This document shows, in pieces, positions 15,859 to 23,507 of a DNA stretch of 64,000 nucleotides. Within the stretch, counting starts at the first letter, position 1. Each line of letters begins with the position of its first letter. Under the pieces are notes generated by a model. That model was not told the origin of the DNA, did no database searches, and worked only from the letters and a program-made list of their open reading frames with translations. Location: contig CAJTDL010000004.1 in the NCBI GenBank assembly GCA_910575035.1, positions 222,902 to 286,901 on the forward strand, read 5' to 3'. The translations under genes were made by a program, and so were the position numbers. Source of the DNA: Lachnospiraceae bacterium (GTDB taxonomy: Bacteria > Bacillota > Clostridia > Lachnospirales > Lachnospiraceae).

Positions 15859-17271
15859 TTATAGGCGATAGCAAACCTTTCCTGGGTTTAATATCATTTT
15901 CGGGTCAAACACGCGCTTAATCCCTTCCATTATCCCCATATTGGTTTCCCCTACGGAGTCCACAAGGTACTTCACCTTCCCGGATCCAATCCCATGCTCC
16001 CCGGACACAAGGCCGCCGCAGTCAGTAGCTTCCTTATAAATAATGTCAAAGAATTTATCTACTCTTTTCTTAAATTCTTCTTCCTCCAGGTCATTGGAAC
16101 ACTGGTAAATATGTAAATTCCCATCCCCGGCATGGCCGAAGGATTTGATGGTCAGCCCGCATTCTTCCCCTGTTTTATTTACGGATTCCAGATAGTCCGC
16201 AATCTTATTCACCGGGACTACCACATCGCATTCATCCAGCAATTTTGTTTCTTCCATAATTGCTTCCAGGAAAGAGGAGCGTGCAGCCCAGGCATCCTTG
16301 ATCTTCCCAGGGGTATCTGCCACCAGCACGTCAATTGCGCCTGCCTCTACGGCCAGCTCTGCTGCCTGCTCTACCAATGCATCCACTTCATCTTCAGAGT
16401 TCCCGTCCAATGTTACCAGCAGGTATGCCCCGATTTGGATTCCCTCCAATTCCTGGGGGAAGACGGATTTCCCAATATACCGCTCGGAAGCCAGCACGAT
16501 CTCACGTTCCATAAACTCAATGGCCTGGGGATCCATATGTGCCATCTTAAATTTCGGGACGGTGGCAAGGGCGGTATGCAGATCCTCAAAAGGTATGATT
16601 AAGGAAGAAACAGCCTTCGGTGCCGGAATGATCTTTAAGGTCAATTCTGTAATGATCCCCAGGGTGCCTTCAGATCCGATCATCAGGTTCAGCAGGGAAT
16701 AACCGGAGGATGTCTTGGAGACAGTGGCGCCTAAATGAGTAATTTCCCCAGTGGGCAGCACAACGGTCATAGCCCTTACATAATCCCTGGTTGCGCCATA
16801 TTTTACAGCCCGCATGCCACCGGCGTTTGTAGCTACGTTGCCGCCTACACAGGCAAATTTTTCGCCTGGATCTGGCGGGTAGAGCATGCCTTTGGTTAAA
16901 CAGTCCTCTGCCAGGTCGTTCAGCAGGACGCCTGCTTCGATTTCCACCACAAAGTTTTCCATATCATAGGATTTGATCTTGTTCATTTTGGAAATGTCGA
17001 TTAAAACCCCGCCATACAGCGGTACAGCCCCTCCGGCAAGCCCGGTGCCAGCTCCTCTGGGTGTCACGGGGATATTGTTCTCATAGCAGATTTTCATAAT
17101 GGCTGCAACTTCCTCTGTAGAACGGGGCTGTACGGCCAGATCTGGCATATGGGTTCCGTAAATAGGCATTTCGTCTTTGGCATAGTCTGGATTGATATCT
17201 TCGCCAAGAAAGACATTGTTGGATACGGCCTTGATCTGTTCTACGATCTCCGGTGTTAATTGGTTGTACAT
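15859..17271 (-). CDS. lctD: FAD-linked lactate dehydrogenase (GlcD/LctD family)
   Basis: The 470-residue flavoprotein has a PCMH-type FAD domain in the N-terminal half (PRGAGTGLAGGAVPLYGG near 75-92, CVGGNVATNAGGMRAVKYG near 140-158) and the C-terminal substrate cap with FGHAGDGNLHIYQCS and SGEHGIGSGKVKYL. It oxidises D-lactate (or D-2-hydroxy acids) to pyruvate. Lying between the lactate permease and etfBA, it matches LctD of the confurcating lactate dehydrogenase complex rather than a quinone-linked glycolate oxidase. D/L preference is inferred; the racemase in the same operon would let both isomers be used. Confidence 0.9.
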   Translation of the reverse strand: MYNQLTPEIVEQIKAVSNNVFLGEDINPDYAKDEMPIYGTHMPDLAVQPRSTEEVAAIMKICYENNIPVTPRGAGTGLAGGAVPLYGGVLIDISKMNKIKSYDMENFVVEIEAGVLLNDLAEDCLTKGMLYPPDPGEKFACVGGNVATNAGGMRAVKYGATRDYVRAMTVVLPTGEITHLGATVSKTSSGYSLLNLMIGSEGTLGIITELTLKIIPAPKAVSSLIIPFEDLHTALATVPKFKMAHMDPQAIEFMEREIVLASERYIGKSVFPQELEGIQIGAYLLVTLDGNSEDEVDALVEQAAELAVEAGAIDVLVADTPGKIKDAWAARSSFLEAIMEETKLLDECDVVVPVNKIADYLESVNKTGEECGLTIKSFGHAGDGNLHIYQCSNDLEEEEFKKRVDKFFDIIYKEATDCGGLVSGEHGIGSGKVKYLVDSVGETNMGIMEGIKRVFDPKMILNPGKVCYRL

Positions 17272-17374
17272 CTTTTACCTCCTTTTCTCGTCCGGTTTTT
17301 TGGACGGACAGGCATACCCTAAGGGGGATTGCCTTGTTGAATTTTTATGTAATGGCCGAAAGCCAGCCTGCTTG

Positions 17375-18922
17375 TTAAAAGCCCAATAAGGATCCTGCGT
17401 AGCAGATTATGCCTGCCAGCACAATATATAATAAGAAATACTTAAATACGGCGCCTAAAATCTTGCTTTCCGATCCTACCTTATTGATTGCGCCAGCTCC
17501 GATGGCAATGCCCTGGGGGCAGACCATCTTGCCGATCCCAGCGCCCATAACGTTTGCAGCCGCCATCCAGGTAGGGCTTAGGTTTAATGCGGCAGCCGTC
17601 TCACTCTGCAGCCCCCCAAAGAGGACGCAGGTAGAAGTCCCGGATCCGGTCACAAATGCGCCGAGGCCGCCGATCAGCGGGGCAATGAGCGGGTAGAAAG
17701 GCCCGGCTACAACAACTAAAAATTGTGCAATATCAGAAATCATCCCACTGTAGCCCATGATCTTGGCTGTTGCCATAACGGAGCAGATGGTAAGGATTGT
17801 CTTCCAGTATTTTTTTAATGTTTCTGCGAATACCTGCACCATGTCCCCTACCCGGGCTTTCTGGATGAAGCCGCCGATGATGGCTGCCAGAAAGATCATA
17901 ACCCCAGGGGTATTGATCCAGCTAAAGGACAGGGGGCTTCCGCCTTCTCCGGCATAGACTGTCATAGTGCTCTTGATGTTTGCAATGGCATTGTGGATGG
18001 GCGGGCACAGTGTAGATGTGCATGTCAGAAGGAGGAAAATCAGGATAAATGAGCTCCAGGCTTTCACGCCTTCTCCCAGTGTGATAGAACTATTTGCGCT
18101 TTTTCCTTCTGGAATCTGGATGGCATAGGCCTCGTCTGGGTTCTTGTTAAAAATCTTTGCGGCCGCGATTAGGCATCCCATGGAGCAGATGGAGCCGATA
18201 ATGTCTGGAAGCTCCGGGCCGATCAGCTGTGCCGTAAGGAACCATGGAACCGTAAAGGAAATGGCAGCTGTCAAGGTGATTGGAAGCATTCCCTTTAAGG
18301 CTTTGATTCCTTTACCGCAGATGCATACCATCAAAAGCGGGGAAATAAAGGTCAGGATACATTGGATCAGGACGACGCTGCCTGACAGGGGCAGGATATC
18401 TGTGCCTGTCACAGAGGCCAGGGTTACGGTGGGAACCCCTACGGAGCCAAAGGCTGTTGGGGTGGAGTTTACCACCAGGCAGGCAACTACAGTGCTGATT
18501 GGGTCAAGCCCAATGCCCACCAGGATGGATGCGGGGATGGCCACTGCCGTGCCAAATCCGGCCATGCCTTCCATAAAGTTTCCAAAGCCCCATCCGATGA
18601 TCAATGCCAGGACGCGTTTATCCCGAGAGACGCTTGCCAGCATTTTCTTGATCAGTTCCATCGCTCCGGTTTTCAGCGTCAGGTTATATGTGAAAAGGGC
18701 TGCGATGATTACCAGGCAGATGGGCCAAAGGGCGTTTAAGATTCCTTCCAAAGCTGCTGTTGCCGTACAGGCTGCGTTTAATTTCCAGTAAAAGGATGCC
18801 AACAGGGCGGTAATGAGAAGCGCGATGACACAGGCTTTATGCCCGGCCATTTTCAGGCCGCTCAGGGCTGCGATTAACCAGAGGATTGGCAGCATTGCAA
18901 GTATGAATTCTAAGAATAACAA
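17375..18922 (-). CDS. lctP: L-lactate permease family transporter
   Basis: The 515-residue integral membrane protein has 12 or more hydrophobic segments and the LctP signatures GWGFGNFMEGMAGFGTAVAIPASI (within residues 110-140), NSTPTAFGSVGVPT and TGSGTSTCVLFGGLQ, with QGIAIGAGAINK near the end. It imports lactate (and probably glycolate) with protons. The start is a TTG at 18922, placed 5 bases after AAAGGAG; the longer in-frame reading upstream has no ribosome site. It is the first gene of the lactate operon, directly behind a promoter flanked by FadR-type palindromes. Confidence 0.9.
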   Translation of the reverse strand: MLFLEFILAMLPILWLIAALSGLKMAGHKACVIALLITALLASFYWKLNAACTATAALEGILNALWPICLVIIAALFTYNLTLKTGAMELIKKMLASVSRDKRVLALIIGWGFGNFMEGMAGFGTAVAIPASILVGIGLDPISTVVACLVVNSTPTAFGSVGVPTVTLASVTGTDILPLSGSVVLIQCILTFISPLLMVCICGKGIKALKGMLPITLTAAISFTVPWFLTAQLIGPELPDIIGSICSMGCLIAAAKIFNKNPDEAYAIQIPEGKSANSSITLGEGVKAWSSFILIFLLLTCTSTLCPPIHNAIANIKSTMTVYAGEGGSPLSFSWINTPGVMIFLAAIIGGFIQKARVGDMVQVFAETLKKYWKTILTICSVMATAKIMGYSGMISDIAQFLVVVAGPFYPLIAPLIGGLGAFVTGSGTSTCVLFGGLQSETAAALNLSPTWMAAANVMGAGIGKMVCPQGIAIGAGAINKVGSESKILGAVFKYFLLYIVLAGIICYAGSLLGF

Positions 18923-18936
18923 TGCTTCTCCTTTCT

Positions 18937-18953
18937 GATTGGGTAATCCAATC
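18937..18953. promoter_or_regulatory. LldR-like operator, lctP-proximal
   Basis: GATTGG and CCAATC form a palindrome around GTAAT. It lies between the promoter and the lctP ribosome site and shares the ATTGGGT half with two other sites (19021-19035, 19139-19153). Confidence 0.6.
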
Positions 18954-19020
18954 TTGAGATAATGGTGTGGTTTGAGGAAACATATTGGGATATAATGGGT
19001 CAAAAATGTATTTTTATAAT

Positions 19021-19035
19021 TATTGGGTCACCCAA
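19021..19035. promoter_or_regulatory. LldR-like operator overlapping the lctP transcription start
   Basis: Perfect palindrome ATTGGGT-C-ACCCAAT, 10 bases downstream of the lctP -10 box. A bound FadR-type repressor here would block initiation. Confidence 0.7.
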
Positions 19036-19045
19036 TCGTTAATGT

Positions 19046-19073
19046 TATTATAGCACTTGATAAAGAAATATCA
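19046..19073 (-). promoter_or_regulatory. Promoter of the lactate operon
   Basis: On the minus strand, -35 TTGATA (19068-19073), 16-base spacer, -10 TATAAT (19046-19051). The -35 sits in a 9-bp inverted repeat (CACTTGATA at 19053-19061 and TATCAAGTG at 19068-19076), which could be a site for a second regulator or a coincidence of the promoter. Confidence 0.75.
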
Positions 19074-19138
19074 AGTGTTTTTTGTAATTCCGGCAATTTG
19101 TATGAAAAATTTAAATTGTTTTTGTATAGGTTGCATAA

Positions 19139-19153
19139 ATTGGGTTACCCATT
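19139..19153. promoter_or_regulatory. Upstream LldR-like operator
   Basis: ATTGGGT-T-ACCCATT, one mismatch from a perfect palindrome, about 75 bases upstream of the lctP -35. With the two downstream sites it would allow DNA looping by one repressor. Confidence 0.5.
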
Positions 19154-19356
19154 TGGGCAGAGGAGGTCGTCAGGGAGAGGCTGGAGAAAAGAGTTTTGGT
19201 TTTCGGCTGCTGGTATTGCATTGCCTAAATAAGGGTGAAAAGCAGCACCTGCTATTTGTGCAATGCTGTACTAGTATTGCGTCTGGAGGGAATGGGGGCT
19301 TTGCCTTGGATGGGGGCAGGCTAAGGTTTCATCAGGTTGGAAGGAGGTGAGCCTGT
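19154..19356. other. Intergenic stretch upstream of the short peptide gene
   Basis: Short reading frames here have no ribosome sites and no similarity that I can see. It contains only the SD (AAGGAGGTGA at 19341-19350) of the short peptide gene. Confidence 0.4.
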
Positions 19357-19455
19357 ATGAAAAAATATGAAACTCCAGCATTGGAAATTATAGATTTTGA
19401 AAGTGAGGATATCCTTACTTCCAGTAATTTAGAAGGCGTAAGTGAAGACCTCTAA
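19357..19455 (+). CDS. Short peptide with RiPP-precursor-like leader
   Basis: A 32-residue peptide starting MKKYETPALEIIDFE and ending SNLEGVSEDL is preceded by AAGGAGGTGA, a perfect ribosome site, 6 bases before the ATG. The pattern MKKYExPxxEIIxFExEDIxT is shared by many very short Clostridial peptides of unknown function and resembles leader segments of ribosomally made, modified peptides. There is no Cys, no obvious core, and no maturase or exporter next to it. The strong ribosome site makes real translation likely; function is unknown. Confidence 0.55.
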   Translation: MKKYETPALEIIDFESEDILTSSNLEGVSEDL

Positions 19456-19538
19456 TAATCATTTTTGATTCCCTTTCCAAAGGCTTTATTTAGGATTCTG
19501 TAAAGGGGATAATAAGGGATAGCCAGGTAATATTTTTA

Positions 19539-19602
19539 AGGGCTGCTGCATAGGTGAAAGCCAGCATATGATTTGCATGCTTGCTTCCAATGCGGCAGCC
19601 CT
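19539..19602 (+). other. Long-range hairpin upstream of the 56-bp repeats
   Basis: AGGGCTGCTGCA (19539-19550) pairs with TGCGGCAGCCCT (19591-19602): 12 bp with one G-T pair, enclosing 40 bases that can fold further (AGCATAT and GCATGCT). There is no T-run after it. It overlaps the first unit of the tandem repeat. Confidence 0.5.
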
Positions 19603-19708
19603 AATCAGTTGCAGGCTTTCGCAAACGGATTTCAGCCGGTTTGATGGGCGGCAGCCCTAAATGGTTACAGGCTTTCGCAAACGGATTTCAGCTGGTTTGA
19701 TGGGCGGC
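19592..19708. repeat. 56-bp tandem direct repeat, two copies plus a stub
   Basis: Unit one is 19592-19647 and unit two 19648-19703, followed by GCGGC at 19704-19708. The units share GCGGCAGCCCTAA, then a variable 7 bases, then CAGGCTTTCGCAAACGGATT and TTCAGC(C/T)GGTTTGATGG. No coding frame spans them. They lie between the short peptide gene and the convergent lysR gene. Confidence 0.8.
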
Positions 19709-19761
19709 TCTCCCGTTGCGGGCAATGCAGGTGCGTTTTCAGCAAGGGCGGTATGCCATAT

Positions 19762-20667
19762 TCAGGCATATTGCATATTATAGGTATCCCTGGACATAGA
19801 TTTCACCATACGGATAAAATCCTGCATCTGTGAATTGATGGGATGGCTTTGGTTATGGCACAGGTAAAAATAGCGTTTCATAGACACATTCTCCACAGGG
19901 CAGAGCACTATCTGCCCATTTTCCAAATATTCCTGCACACACCGCACAGACAGCACGCCTAATCCCAGGTTATGGCGCACGGCATCCACAATGGCACAGC
20001 GGCTGCAGCATTCCCATTTAGTGGTAAAGGGAATATGGTGGGTCAGCATGATGTTTTCAAAGATGGCACGGGTTCCGCTGCCTTTTTCCCTCATAATGAA
20101 ATCCTGATGCCGTAAATCTTCCATGGTAACGGAGGTTTTATGGGCGAAAGGATGGCTTTTGCCGCAGATCAGGCAGAGGGAATCCTCAATGACAGGCTCT
20201 GTGATAATTTCCTGGCGGACAATGATGCCTTCCACCAGGGCTATATCCAGCTCGTTGTGGATCATCCGGTGTTCCACCATTTTTGTGTTGTCCACAAATA
20301 CAGTGGGGTCAATGTCAGGAAACTGCGCCAAAAGACGCTCTACCAGCGTGCCCATCAGCGTATTCCCAATGGTTAGGGTAGCGCCAATCCGCAAAGGGCG
20401 CAGGGAATTTACATTTTTCATGGACTGCTCCAAATTTTCATGGATGGCAACAATTTCCCGTGCGCTGTTTAAGAGGAGCTGGCCGGATTGGGTGATTTTC
20501 AATTCCTTGGGGAAACGCTCGAAGAGCTTGGTATGGTACTCTGCCTCCAGGTCAGAGATAATCTGGCTGACAGTGGGCTGGGAAATATAGAGCCTTTTAG
20601 CGGCCTCGCTCATTTTCTTGTATTCTGCCACTGCAATAAATATCTTTAGCTGCTTTAAAGTTGCCAT
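19762..20667 (-). CDS. LysR-family regulator of the divergent sulfite/thiol operon
   Basis: This 301-residue protein has the LysR helix-turn-helix at residues 1-60 (MATLKQLKIFIAVAEYKKMS, AAKRLYISQPTVSQIISDLE) and the periplasmic-binding-like effector domain after residue 90 (RIGATLTIGNTLMGTLV, MREKGSGTRAIFE). The start at 20667 has GGAGG 8 bases upstream. It is divergent from a CoA-disulfide-reductase-like gene, a siroheme reductase and yeiH. YeiE of E. coli, the regulator next to yeiH, is of this type and has been linked to sulfite, so a sulfite or thiol ligand is plausible. A palindrome at 20700-20719 lies between the two start codons. Confidence 0.88.
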   Translation of the reverse strand: MATLKQLKIFIAVAEYKKMSEAAKRLYISQPTVSQIISDLEAEYHTKLFERFPKELKITQSGQLLLNSAREIVAIHENLEQSMKNVNSLRPLRIGATLTIGNTLMGTLVERLLAQFPDIDPTVFVDNTKMVEHRMIHNELDIALVEGIIVRQEIITEPVIEDSLCLICGKSHPFAHKTSVTMEDLRHQDFIMREKGSGTRAIFENIMLTHHIPFTTKWECCSRCAIVDAVRHNLGLGVLSVRCVQEYLENGQIVLCPVENVSMKRYFYLCHNQSHPINSQMQDFIRMVKSMSRDTYNMQYA

Positions 20668-20699
20668 CTTTTCAACCTCCAAATTTCTAAAAACTATGG

Positions 20700-20719
20700 G
20701 TATAGGGAAAAACCTATAC
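20700..20719. promoter_or_regulatory. Palindromic LysR-type operator
   Basis: GTATAGG and CCTATAC are separated by GAAAAA. It is centred 58 bases upstream of the -10 of the divergent operon, the usual place for a LysR recognition site. Confidence 0.55.
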
Positions 20720-20739
20720 TATCATTTTGATTTTACTAT

Positions 20740-20768
20740 TTTACGTGGTATTTAACAAGTGTTATGAT
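20740..20768 (+). promoter_or_regulatory. Promoter of the sulfite/thiol operon
   Basis: -35 TTTACG (20740-20745), 17-base spacer, -10 TATGAT (20763-20768). The imperfect -35 fits an activator-dependent promoter. Confidence 0.55.
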
Positions 20769-20815
20769 AGATTAATGTAAAAATTTGTCAATTATACATA
20801 AAAGAGGAGGTAAAA

Positions 20816-22438
20816 ATGAAAATACTTGTACTTGGAGGAGTTGCTGCAGGCACTAAGATTGCAGCAAAATTGATGAGGGAAGACCGCGGCAATGAGGTCA
20901 TTGTGCTGAATAAAGGGAATCATATTTCCTATGCAGGCTGCGGGCTTCCCTATTATGTGGGGCATGTGATTGAGGACAAGGAGCAGCTTATTGTGAACAC
21001 GCCAGAGAAGTATTCCAAGCTGACAGGTGTGAAGGTGCTGACAGAGACAGAGGCAGTAAAGGTAGATCCACAGGCTAAGAGGGTGGATGCCGTAGACTTG
21101 AAGACAGGGGAGCAGAAATCCTATGATTATGACAAACTGGTGATTTCGGTGGGTGCAAGCCCCATCAAGCCGCCAATTGAAGGGTGCGGCCTGGAAAACG
21201 TGTTCTTTGTAAGGACGCCGGAGGATGCCATCCGTATCCGGGAGGCTGTAGATGCCGGAAATGTAAAGCGCGCAGTTGTAGTTGGCGCTGGCTATATAGG
21301 GCTGGAAATCGCAGAGAACCTGAAATTGCAGGGGATCCGCCCGTTTGTGCTGGATATGGCAGAGCATGCCCTTCCAGGATTTGACGCTGAGATGGCGGAA
21401 TATGTGGAAGAAAAGCTGAAGGAAAGCGGGATTCCTGTTGTGACAGGCGTTGCTGTGACTGGGATTGAGGGTGATGGCAAGGTAGAGAAGGTGATCACCA
21501 GCAAGAAAGCCTATAAGGCAGACCTGGTGGTGCTCAGTGCAGGCATAAGGCCCAATACGGCGTTTTTAGAAGGGTGCGGCCTGGAGATGTTCAAAGGGAC
21601 GGTTCTGACGAATGCCAAGGGGGAAACAAACCTTCCAGATATTTATGCCGCAGGTGACTGTGCCATGGTCCGTAATGCATTGACAGAAAAGGCGGCCTGG
21701 TCGCCCATGGGTTCCACAGCCAATATCAGCGGCCGGCTGATTGCCCAGAACATTATGGGTGCAGGGCTTGGGTACAGAGGCGTATTGGGAACGGCTGTCT
21801 GTAAGCTGCCAGGGCTGAATGTGGGCAGGACTGGGCTGACAGAGGCGCAGGCAGCGGCAGAAGGTTTCCAGCCCGTCAGCGTTATCACAGTTGTGGACGA
21901 TAAGGCGCACTATTATCCGGGGGCAGGGGCATTTATCATTAAGATGATTGCGGATAAAGAGTCATTGAGACTGCTGGGCGTGCAGGTTATTGGAGCAGGC
22001 GCGGTGGATAAGGTTGTGGACATTGCCGTGACAGGCATTATGCTCAAAGGAACCTTGCAGGATCTGGCAGACTTGGATCTGGCTTATGCACCGCCATTCT
22101 CTACGGCGATCCATCCGTTTGTTACCACCTTGAATGTGCTGATGAATAAAGTAAGCGGGAAGTTTGAGACATTTACGCCGGCAGAGTATGCAGCCGGGGC
22201 GGCAGAAGGCTATAAAGTGGTTGACGCCTGCCTGGCACCGTCCATTGAAGGAGCCCCCTATGTGGAACTGACCACAGTGGAAGGGCCTTTGGAAGGGCTG
22301 GATCCAGACGAGAAGATATTGCTGGTCTGCAATAAGGGCAAGCGTGCATATCTGCTTCAGAATAGATTGAAATTTTATGGATATAAGAATACGAAAGTGC
22401 TGGAAGGCGGTATTACCTTTACGGATGTAGAAGCGTAA
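20816..22438 (+). CDS. CoA-disulfide-reductase-like flavoprotein with C-terminal rhodanese domain
   Basis: The 540-residue enzyme has an FAD/NAD(P) disulfide-reductase core (residues 1-445) and a rhodanese-like domain (about 450-540). The N-terminal nucleotide loop is VLGGVAAGTKIAAKL; the single active-site Cys42 is in SYAGCGLPYYVG, as in CoA-disulfide and polysulfide reductases. The second nucleotide loop VVGAGYIGLEIAENL is near residue 160. Rhodanese Cys505 lies in VCNKGKRAYLL. Such fusions reduce persulfides or polysulfides of CoA with NAD(P)H. It heads an operon with a sulfite-reductase-like protein and YeiH, so a role in sulfur-species reduction or detoxification is likely. SD GAGGAGG lies 6-7 bases before the ATG. 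Confidence 0.88.
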   Translation: MKILVLGGVAAGTKIAAKLMREDRGNEVIVLNKGNHISYAGCGLPYYVGHVIEDKEQLIVNTPEKYSKLTGVKVLTETEAVKVDPQAKRVDAVDLKTGEQKSYDYDKLVISVGASPIKPPIEGCGLENVFFVRTPEDAIRIREAVDAGNVKRAVVVGAGYIGLEIAENLKLQGIRPFVLDMAEHALPGFDAEMAEYVEEKLKESGIPVVTGVAVTGIEGDGKVEKVITSKKAYKADLVVLSAGIRPNTAFLEGCGLEMFKGTVLTNAKGETNLPDIYAAGDCAMVRNALTEKAAWSPMGSTANISGRLIAQNIMGAGLGYRGVLGTAVCKLPGLNVGRTGLTEAQAAAEGFQPVSVITVVDDKAHYYPGAGAFIIKMIADKESLRLLGVQVIGAGAVDKVVDIAVTGIMLKGTLQDLADLDLAYAPPFSTAIHPFVTTLNVLMNKVSGKFETFTPAEYAAGAAEGYKVVDACLAPSIEGAPYVELTTVEGPLEGLDPDEKILLVCNKGKRAYLLQNRLKFYGYKNTKVLEGGITFTDVEA

Positions 22439-22536
22439 AAGAAAAAATTACCTTTATGGATGCAGGTGCGTAAAGGGTTCCTGGGATAGAGGCAGCAGTT
22501 ATAAATACAAAATTTTAGAAAAGGAGAGAATTAGAA

Positions 22537-23487
22537 ATGGGATGCACAATTAAACCAGATGAAATTAAGAGGGTAAAAGGACTTGGATTTTTAAATAATA
22601 AGGGGACAGATTTATTTAACGGGCGTATTATTACTGTGAACGGCAAGATCAATGCAGAGCAGACAAAGGTAATCGCTGAGGCGGCAGAAAAATTTGGGAA
22701 TGGGGATGTGGAGTTTACGACACGTTTGACGGTAGAAGTGCGGGGGATTCATTTTGACAATATTGAGCCGTTCCGTGAATATATTGCAAAGGCAGGGCTG
22801 GAGACTGGGGGAACAGGGTCGTTGGTCCGTCCGGTAGTGTCCTGTAAGGGAACCACTTGCCAGTATGGCCTGTATGATACCTTTGAGCTGTCAGAGAAGA
22901 TCCATGAAAGGTTTTATAAAGGGTACCGCACAGTGAGGCTGCCCCATAAATTTAAGATTGCAACGGGAGGCTGCCCCAATAACTGCGTAAAGCCGGATTT
23001 GAATGACCTGGGCATTGTGGGGCAGTTAGTTCCAAATGTGGACGAGGATATGTGCAATGAATGCAAGAAATGCCAGGTGGAGACTGCCTGTCCTATGGGC
23101 GCGGCTAAGGTAGAAGACAGCGTGCTCAATATTGATGGGAAAGCCTGCAACAACTGCGGGCGCTGCATAGAGCAATGCCCATTTGATGTCATTGAGGATG
23201 GGACACCGGGATACCGTATTTACATAGGCGGAAGATGGGGGAAGAAGGTTGCCCATGGCCAGCCGTTATCTAAGGTATTTACATCTGAGGAGGAATTGCT
23301 GGATACAGTGGAAAAGGCAATCCTTCTGTTCCGTGAGCAGGGCAAGACAGGAGAGCGTTTTGCAGATACCATTGCCAGGATTGGGTTTGAGGAGGTGGAG
23401 AAACAGCTTATGTCCAATGACCTTTTAGATAGGAAACAGGAAATTTTAGATGCGCAATTGCATTTGGTAGGTGGGGCGACCTGCTAA
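22537..23487 (+). CDS. Siroheme sulfite/nitrite reductase-like protein with inserted 4Fe-4S ferredoxin domain
   Basis: The 316-residue protein has the half-repeat of sulfite reductases at residues 1-100 and the siroheme-[4Fe-4S] cysteines C103-x4-C108 (SCKGTTCQYG) and C146-x3-C150 (GGCPNNCVKP). Two ferredoxin-type cluster motifs follow (CNECKKCQVETACP and CNNCGRCIEQCP, about residues 168-213). This order resembles AsrC, the catalytic subunit of the anaerobic sulfite reductase, but asrA and asrB are absent. Electrons may come from ferredoxin or the flavoenzyme upstream. Siroheme precursors are made by the hemA and hemC-cobA-hemD genes 1-3 kb downstream. Sulfite as substrate is inference from motifs and neighbours. 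Confidence 0.85.
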   Translation: MGCTIKPDEIKRVKGLGFLNNKGTDLFNGRIITVNGKINAEQTKVIAEAAEKFGNGDVEFTTRLTVEVRGIHFDNIEPFREYIAKAGLETGGTGSLVRPVVSCKGTTCQYGLYDTFELSEKIHERFYKGYRTVRLPHKFKIATGGCPNNCVKPDLNDLGIVGQLVPNVDEDMCNECKKCQVETACPMGAAKVEDSVLNIDGKACNNCGRCIEQCPFDVIEDGTPGYRIYIGGRWGKKVAHGQPLSKVFTSEEELLDTVEKAILLFREQGKTGERFADTIARIGFEEVEKQLMSNDLLDRKQEILDAQLHLVGGATC

Positions 23488-23507
23488 TATTGGGAGGATT
23501 ATAGGAG

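Noticed and set aside
19053..19076. 9-bp inverted repeat at the lctP -35 box taken as a separate terminator
   Set aside because: It lies over a good promoter and has no upstream gene to terminate; kept only as a possible regulatory repeat.
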